Below, one piece after another: positions 56,691 through 64,000 of a stretch of DNA of 64,000 bases. Where the stretch lies: the NCBI RefSeq assembly GCF_001540865.1, contig NC_033628.1:3551781-3615780 (forward strand), in the 5' to 3' direction. The stretch is from Ananas comosus. Lineage: Eukaryota; Streptophyta; Magnoliopsida; Poales; Bromeliaceae. The notes below the pieces were generated by a model that had not been told where the DNA came from, did not search any database, and saw only the letters and a list, made by a program, of their open reading frames with translations. The translations under genes were made by a program, and so were the position numbers. Each line of letters begins with the position of its first letter. Positions within the stretch are counted from its first letter, which is position 1.

Positions 56691-56963
56691 ATTTTATTCC
56701 ACTTCAGATATTTGATTGTACTCTTATTAGTTTTCAACTATAATAAAAAATTCTCATATTTAAAAGAGTATCATCGGATTACATATTTTCCCACATCCAA
56801 ATAAGCACGAACTATTTAGGTCTTGTTCAAATGTCCAAATATATTATTTGGTATATATATATTTTTGAATTTAGTTTATAATATTATATTTAGTAGATTG
56901 AAAGTGTGATCAAATATCTAAAATAAAAAATAAAGTCAACTTTCTAGGTCTTTTTTTTTTAAC

Positions 56964-57423
56964 ACGCCGTTTAGTTGTATATATATAGTTGCAACTACAG
57001 TGCAGTTGTAACTGCATATAGATGCAAATTCGATGTTTAATTTGATGTATTTAACTCCAGCTATTGGAGTAGGAACTATAGGAAGAGGCCCAACTGCAGC
57101 AGTTAAAAATACGCCGAAATTAACTGCAGTTTCAATTGCAGTAATTGGAAAGAGTAACTTTAAACAAAATGTATGCTTACATTCTTAATTATTTTTTAAA
57201 TATATTTTTTTTTACATTATTGATAATTTCATTATCATATATATAAAATGATAAAATTTTAAAAATTATTTCTCAACTATATGTAACCAAATAAATTATT
57301 TATAGTTACAACACTTTTTACTACATCCAACCAAATAGGATGCATGTAGTTACAACTACTGCATTTTCAACTCATGTCTCCAATTACACTGCATTTATAA
57401 TTACATCAAACCAAACAGCCGTA
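56964..57423. mobile_element. TIR MITE
   Basis: ACGCCGTTTAGTTGTAT at the left and ATTACATCAAACCAAACAG, CCGT at the right are inverted termini. Internal GTTGCAACTACAGTGCAG and AACTGCAGTTTCAATTGCAG are small palindromes. Target preference is unclear. Confidence 0.55.
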
Positions 57424-57446
57424 AAATAAATTATAAAATATTATAT

Positions 57447-57902
57447 TGTTAGATGTTTCGAATTCTGGAACCACAAGATTTTCTAACACTATTCTGATTT
57501 GTTTATCCCATTAATTTAAATTTAAATTATGCTTAATTAATCTTTTTGAGATTATTTCTAACCGGTTGTGTTAGTATTTAGTTACTATTATAAATATACC
57601 ATTTATTCTATTGATGAGATGGGAAAGAGTATTTGTATATTATTTGGATTAGAATTTTATGAGAGAGGCAAATTTTGTACACTATGTTGATTAAAATAAT
57701 AAAAATCTCTACTGTGCCTTCAGCAGTGGACGAAAGACAATGGTCGAATCATATAAATATTTTTATGTTTTAATTTTCTTCTCTTTTTTAATCCTCTTTC
57801 GATATTTTTGCGCCCGATGAATTAGATCTTTTTCGTTTTTATTATATAACAAACTGGTATCATAGAAAATTTTATATTGGTGTAAGTTGCGGCTTTCTAA
57901 CA
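57447..57902 (+). mobile_element. LTR-like relic, probably Copia type, copy 2
   Basis: It matches 2890-3347. LTR-like part: TGTTAGATGTTTCG to ATATAACA (57851). Next comes ACTGGTATCATAG, near the tRNA-Met primer site, then about 40 bp to TTTCTAACA. Confidence 0.5.
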
Positions 57903-58517
57903 ATATCCTATCAAATTATAAATATCGAACCTTTTAAGAAGCAAAAATCAAACACCTTACTTCAATATAAAAAATCTTCTTACCATACATATTATCTTTG
58001 GATAACTTATTACCACATCTAAACAGTGTCTCAATGTTTAAAAATTATAAGTATTGGCATCTAATCTTTTAATTTATTTGATTGAAGCCATTAAATACTA
58101 TTCCGGTAGAAAACTGAGACTCATTAATTACTTATTTAAATAGAATCATAGATGCATGAATTGTACAAAATATGGTAATTAAGATAGTAATTAATGTAAA
58201 ACGCATTCAAATTTTAAAATGAATGAGTCATCAAATAATTCAAATCAAATAAATTAAAATATTAGATAGAAAAATTAAAAGTTTTAAATATTAGATAATT
58301 AGATCAAAATAGGTCATAGCTCTCCTATGTTCCCCACATTTTTACCAGAAGTTGTTGGGCGTACATGTATATAAATTGCTTAATTACGCTATATATGCTA
58401 TATTCTATTTATTTTTATTTTTTTTTTTCGTTTTCTATATTATATCTTTTCTTTCAAAGGCACCAGTAATTTTTGAACTATACAATAGGTTATTTTCATT
58501 TACTATTTGATAATATA
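57903..58517. other. AT-rich intergenic DNA
   Basis: I see nothing recognisable here. Confidence 0.5.
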
Positions 58518-59276
58518 TGTTGGGTCAATTCGGCGCGGACAGCTGGTAAGCCGGGACTACATCCATGATCCATGTCAAAACGGTGGACCGGGAGCATATA
58601 AGACGCGCCAGAAGATATGAGCCGCGTTTGTTCAAAAAGTTGTAACAACCGTAAGCGGTTATGAGCAGTTCCAATCGGCCGAAGGTGGTCCTCCAAATCA
58701 GGAGATAGTGGCCGATCGTGCAGTGACGATAACTGAACGCAAGGGCAACTTTATAAATAGGCATACGGCACCCTGAAAAAGGGTCTTCGCCCCTGCGCAC
58801 AAAAGACCATCTTTATTTCCCTGCAATCTTTCTTCCTCGCATTTATTGCTTTTTTCCTAGGAGTAGTTCTTGTAACTTAGATATTCGGAGTCTGTCTGCC
58901 CTCTAGGCATCACTCCCTTGAAGAATACACTTGGAGTCTGTCTGCCCCACCGGCATCACTCCCCTGCTCTTGTACTTTTTCATTTTCTATTCAATAGAAA
59001 GTAGCATTCGGCTATTCAGGCCGGCCAGTACTAGCCGTTCGGCTCATCTTTCAGTCGAATTCTGGGCTTCCCCTCTTCATTCGGCTCATCCCGCCGAAGC
59101 GAGTTTACCGTAGAGGTTTTCGAACCCGGCTGATTCGATCCCTCATCGGCTGAATCGTTTGATCCGTCGTGGGCGCAAACTTCGAGGGTCACCATCTGCG
59201 GCCGCTCATCATCCCAACGTTCTTCCCGAGGAGAATTCTTGACCGGGTCAAGGGTCGGCACCTTCGGCCACCAACA
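58518..59276. mobile_element. Solo LTR with TGTTGG..CCAACA ends
   Basis: It starts TGTTGGGTCAATTCGG and ends TTCGGCCACCAACA. ATATA flanks on both sides (58513-58517 and about 59277-59281). It has a TATA box TTTATAAATAGG near 58750 and a CTTATTTCC/AATAGAAAG region further on, as in an LTR promoter and R region. It is much more GC-rich than the flanks. Its family is not determined. Confidence 0.82.
58880..58972. repeat. Short tandem duplication inside the solo LTR
   Basis: GGAGTCTGTCTGCC and GGCATCACTCCC occur twice about 45 bp apart. Confidence 0.85.
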
Positions 59277-59523
59277 ATATATATTTTTTTTATTCAAAAT
59301 ATATCTAAATTAACTTGTTTACCCCAAAATCGATATTGTTTATCTTGTTCACGGCAAAAGTTTGTAACCCTATAAACCGAAAACCCAAAATAAACTTCCA
59401 AGATAGATTTATTTAAGCACAGATAGATTTGATTGATAGGGAGTCGTGAATAACAAAGTGACACGCGTCGTTCACGAGATCAAGAATAAATTGCGTCCAT
59501 TAAATTCTATATATATATATTGT

Positions 59524-60085
59524 CGAGGGTGAGAGTACGTCTCCTACGGTTTGGAAAGTACGGAGATTTTTATATTTATAAATTATTGTTTATAATAAGA
59601 TATTTGATTCGTCGACGAACGGCTGCGTTAAGTATGATCTATGCAATTAGAACAATTCAAAATCAAATTTTATAATTTTTCGACATCATTTACTAAGGGA
59701 TCAAAGTATTCCAAAAATAACTATTTTAATTAAAGGCAGGTGTGGTACGTTTATAAGTTCTATAGTGTAGAAGAATTCAAATAATATGAAAGTTTAATAA
59801 AAAATTATACGTAACATCAAGAGCGAGAATGAATACTTCTGATTTGAAATTTGAGTCTTTTATCACTATTTTTTTATGAGATTTCTATTTTTAACTGTTC
59901 ATCTTGAGACTACTAATTCACTAGGCAAACGAAATCAAAATATTATAAAATTTGGTTTCTAAATGATTTTAATAAGGTAGATTATGCCTAACGAAACTAA
60001 TCGTCGAATTAAATATCTACTAATCAAAAATAACTTATAAATACGGAGAACTCTGTATTTTTTTAAGTGCAGGAGCTTTGCTTTA
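59524..60085. mobile_element. Foldback element related to 38102-38640
   Basis: GGTTTGGAAAGTACGGAG at the left and AATACGGAGAACTCTG at the right are approximately mirrored. GTCGACGAACGGCTGCGTTA against CTAACGAAACTAATCGTCGA marks the arms. TTTTCGACATCATTTACTAA and AAACGAAATCAAAATATTAT are inner arms. A TA run abuts the left end. Confidence 0.5.
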
Positions 60086-61424
60086 TGTCAATTACTAAAA
60101 CGTATATTTTTGTGCATCACACTTTTCCACAAGACAATATGAAAATTACTAAAAAGTGTGCTAAATATTGCCTTTATAACAAATTTTAGTTTCTTCATAG
60201 ATATAGCTAGAAATATCATGCAATGTACCAACTATAAAAGACATTTTTGTGAGTGCCTTCTCAAACAATATTAAAATTTAAGTTAATTATTTGCTTATAT
60301 CATTATTGTTGGGAATCTGGTACTCGCCCTAATATCAAATTTTGAGAATCCGTGACTCACTCTAATACAGAGCGCTGTTGGTCAAGTATCAATTATTGGG
60401 ATTTCGCAACGAAAGCGTCAAATTAAGTTTTTACTATAAATTCGTCTCCTCAGTAAAACCTGGTACAACCACAAAATATGAAAAATCAAATAGAAAAAAA
60501 TATGTTGGTAAAAAAAGATTAACTAAATAAGAGAAAATTATATCTGATTCCTCTTTTATAATAGAATAGTTCAATCCGACCTTTTTTTTTAATCTCTCTC
60601 ACTCTTTTTTTGTTTTCTATAAATTTGGAAAACCTCTCTCTCATCTTATGCATCCATGCACAAGGTAAACTAATGATCCACGGCTACAAAAACTGCACAC
60701 GTCCTCTTGTATTCATGCAGTAGGTGCATCTAAAATCATGAATATTTTGGTCGTCTTATATGGGTGTGGCTAATCTGTACCACCACGAGCAAAATAATAA
60801 CACCTATACGATATTTATAGATTACATCAAAAGCTACCACAATCCTAGTCTAATTAGATTTCTACTCTAAGTAATATTTAAATCTTAATACTTTAACTTT
60901 AACGGATTTAAATATTAATTCTAATCAAACTAGGATTCAACTACAAAACTAATCAAATCCTAACAAAATGTTGTTTATTCAAAATGAAGAACTGACATCT
61001 ACGTGTGTGCATGTTGTGCTTCAGTTCTTCGATTCTTTCTGCGGAAACGAGAATGGTAGGCAGGGAAACCATCATAGTAGTTGCAACAAATCGTCAAGCA
61101 TGTAGGAAGCTTGTGCCTTCAGCTTCAGATTTAAAGTACATAGATCCTTAAATAACTCTTGATAATAAGGCCTACAGGAAACTTTTTTTGGAAAAAAAAA
61201 AAAAGGACTTTAATGAACTTGAAAGAACTTCTCTTTTTTCTTTTTTTTTTTCTTTTTTTTTTGTTTTTTTGCTGAAAGAAGGTAATTTTATTGGATCGAT
61301 AGATAATGTGGAAGCTAAGAATGTGTCAATTTATTAAATCTAATATCATGCTATGTATTCTTTCTTTTTAACAACTTTAACAGTAATTACGTACAAATTA
61401 ATTTTGTAACTAAAGTTTCGTTTG
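60086..61424. other. Intergenic DNA
   Basis: No gene. Poly-A and poly-T/CT tracts lie at 61190-61270. Confidence 0.45.
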
Positions 61425-61640
61425 GGATTGCGAAGAGATTACGATACGTACGGTAAGAAAAATATTTTATTTGTTTCCGTACGTAATATTGCATTTCGCA
61501 TATCGCAATGAGTCGGTTACGATATATTTTCTACAGTTTATTTTATCTAATTGCGTCAGATAGATTTCAATACCAAACTAAGCATAAGTTTTATCGAAAA
61601 GCATTTGTTAAAAGACTACTATTCTTCTTTCATTTTTATT
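61425..61640. repeat. MITE-like repeat, copy 2
   Basis: This is the inverse copy of 56464-56690, with the shared terminus AGTTTCGTTTGGGATTGCG. Confidence 0.6.
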
Positions 61641-61989
61641 AGGCCTATAGATTTTGAAGGATAGAACTCCAGACGTACGTGGAACGATAATCACTTATTA
61701 GCCCCTACAACGGGTGACTACGAGCTGTTGTAACATAGTTAAAACCTTAACATTTGACAAGTTCGTTCGTACTTGAATACCTATTTTGTCGGTAATTAAC
61801 TTGGTCTTCAATTCGTCATCAACTGAAGCGCTTACACGATCAAACTTCTTACCTTGTAAGGCAAAAACTCATCTGAGTTTCAAAATTTTCCTTTTTTCAC
61901 CCTTTTTTAAGGTAATTTTTTTTAAAAAAAAAACCTTCGATGTATATCATTTCAAGCAGAACTGTTGAACAATATATATATATATAGAT

Positions 61990-62260
61990 CGAGTTGAGCT
62001 GTAATGCTATCGGTAGCAAACAGTCTTCATTGTCACTCATTTGTTTTTTATGATAGAGCCTCTAAATGGACGATCAATACGGTTGAACATGATCTATACA
62101 ACTTGAAGTATCTGGAAACTAAATTTCATGTTTTTGTTGATATTGTTCTCTTATTCATCAAGTGGACACAAAAATAAACGGGTGAAAATAAATATCCTCT
62201 AAAAAGTGATGATAAAAATTTTGTAATTCAATATAGTTAAGATTATTTTTGATAAAATAT
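61990..62260. mobile_element. Half of a foldback MITE beside a TA tract
   Basis: GAGTTGAGCTGTAATGCTATC, AACATGATCTATACAACTTG and TTGATATTGTTCTCTTATTC match, inverted, the right arm of 38102-38640. The distal arm is missing after about 62260. Confidence 0.6.
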
Positions 62261-62477
62261 CTGAAATAAACAAGGAATACATACATAACTATTGCGTACA
62301 AGCAAACATTTCTTCATGATTTGTGTAAGGTTTGGTGGCTACTACAAGATATTTCTTGTCTCGACTTGTATATTCTTTAATTCTATTTAGCAAACCATAG
62401 TCAATTGTCCAAATATATATATATATATATAAGCGTATAAGAATTTCGACAATGACAGACGGAATCCAAAAAGGAAT

Positions 62478-62960
62478 AAAATAATATTCCCTACGAATGG
62501 TTATAATTAATTTGTTAAAAATATCTCAAATAAAAATTAACGGTTATGATCAATCTATTAAATATAAAATAATATTCCCTACGAATGGTTATAATTAATT
62601 TGTTAAAAATATGTCAAAAAATTTGTTAAAAATATCTCAATAAAATTAATGAGTATCGACTAATATTTAAATATAAAATAATATTCCCTACGAATGTTAT
62701 AATATAATTTGTTAAAAATTAATATCAAATAAAATGCACGGTTAGATGCAAATCTATTAAATTTCTACTACATATAAAAATCTATTTCTATAAAATGTTA
62801 TGATCAATTTGTCAAATAAATATCTCAAATAAGAATAGTTTATAATCAATCTATTAAAAAATAAGCATTCGATCCATCTTAAATTCAATTCTATGAACGA
62901 TTATAATAATTTGTTAAAAAATATCTCAAATAAAACAAAACGGTTAGATCAATTTATTTA
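62478..62960. repeat. Degenerate tandem repeat of about 110 bp
   Basis: Units contain AATAATATTCCCTACGAATG, AATTTGTTAAAAATATCTC and GGTTATGATCAATCTATTAA. Three close units are followed by two or three decayed ones. Confidence 0.75.
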
Positions 62961-64000
62961 AAAAATAGCATTGTTTATTATCTATTTACGGCATTAAAAT
63001 TTAAAATTTGAGGGCCTTAAATTATGATTAAAATTGTAATTATCCTCTATAACTCAACAAAATTTGAATTAATAATTAATTTTATTGTATCTACAACACA
63101 ACCGTGGATCAAAATTAATTTTAAATTTTAACTACAAAAAATATGTAACCATAATTGAATAGAGAGACGTTCTAAAGTATACAAGAACACAATAAACTTT
63201 AAAATCAAACATACAAACAACATCACACCACAGTATATAAAAAAGTTCATGTAACATAAATGAAAAGAAGCACGGTAGGGCCAACACCACCTATAACCCT
63301 AATCATACAACTAATAAACTATAAAAAAAACCCTATCAAATTTGTAAACTCCCTAACTACTTTATTGTAAATTTGGATATAATAATGTAAAATTTTATAT
63401 TGATTTGAAATAAATATACAATAAATTGTTATAACCCCCATGACCATTTGCCCCTAATTCAAACTAGTCATAATATCAATTAAGTCCCTCGTACTTCCGA
63501 ACCCGTACGGAGCACCTCGTGCTTAACGTTTGTTAAATTCGAGAGAGAATGACCTCACGAATCGAATCATCAGACCACCATACACGGCCCCCAACCCCCA
63601 CCACCCATAACACCCCCTCTGAATACTAAGTTCGATCTATCATATTGAAATATTAGAAAGCTAAATTTTCATCATTTTTTGAGCATCATTTATCACGCGA
63701 TCAAAGGTCTGCAAAATGACTATTTTAACGGCCGATGTATACGACATTCTACTATCACGCTACAAACCGCGTGCTAACAAAGTATCCAATATAGACTAAA
63801 ATCATTAATATAAGAAAACTATATCAACTAACTTATATCAAACAACTCATAGCAAGCAATACCTCCCCGACTTCCTGAAACTTTGACGTCGTTCTCATCC
63901 CCACTCATCTCCTTCTTCACTCAAATCCTATCACTCATCGGCCGTCCCATGTTTGAGCTACTCGTGGCTATACATAGGAAGTCATTAAAAAATTATGAAT
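62961..64000. other. AT-rich intergenic DNA to the window end
   Basis: No gene. 63625-63735 (GATCTATCATATTGAAATAT, GCATCATTTATCACGCGATC, TATTTTAACGGCCGATG) looks like one arm of the foldback family. Confidence 0.4.

Overview
This is about 64 kb of plant nuclear DNA. It is AT-rich, intron-bearing and dominated by transposable elements. The coding style (an ATL RING-H2 gene and a seven-exon ASCH-domain gene with a GC-rich first exon), the Tekay/Del-type retrotransposon and the GC-rich captured gene fragments suggest a monocot. Pineapple or a relative is only a guess. I see no bacterial operons, CRISPR arrays or organellar genes.

Two host genes can be supported, both on the minus strand. The first is an intronless ATL-family RING-H2 membrane E3 ubiquitin ligase (3738-4589, 283 aa). 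The second is an ASCH-domain protein related to the C-terminal part of activating signal cointegrator 1 (11284-17033, seven coding exons, 327 aa). They lie about 6.7 kb apart in the same orientation and have no evident functional link.

The rest is a mosaic of repeats. (a) A Ty3/gypsy chromovirus of Tekay/Del type (27870-36447, minus strand) has a TATGT target-site duplication (TSD), a tRNA-iMet primer site and a decayed gag-pol; a solo LTR of the same family lies at 51349-53247 with TSD GTATT. A solo LTR of another family lies at 58518-59276 (TSD ATATA). LTR-like relics lie at 2890-3347, 21880-23770 and 57447-57902. (b) A TRIM-like family with very short internal regions and a tRNA-Met-like primer site occurs four times (1381-1710, 16290-16560, 21430-21640, 25195-25888). 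(c) DNA transposons: hAT elements with 8-bp TSDs, Mutator-like elements with 9-bp TSDs, degenerate CACTA elements and several foldback MITEs. Many foldback MITEs are embedded in (TA)n microsatellites, like Micron elements. (d) Two SINE-like sequences. (e) Minisatellite and microsatellite arrays.

The most interesting content is gene capture. A complete Mutator-like element (40091-41823, TSD TAATTCTAA) carries a frameshifted piece of a subtilase gene. A second Mu-like inverted-repeat element (49715-53357) carries a piece resembling the N terminus of enoyl-CoA delta isomerase and was later hit by the solo LTR. Another notable point is the single N at 48210. It appears to join two allelic contigs, one with and one without a hAT insertion, so 47695-49264 is probably an unresolved haplotype duplication and not a true tandem repeat. 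I did not find a credible undescribed multi-gene system.
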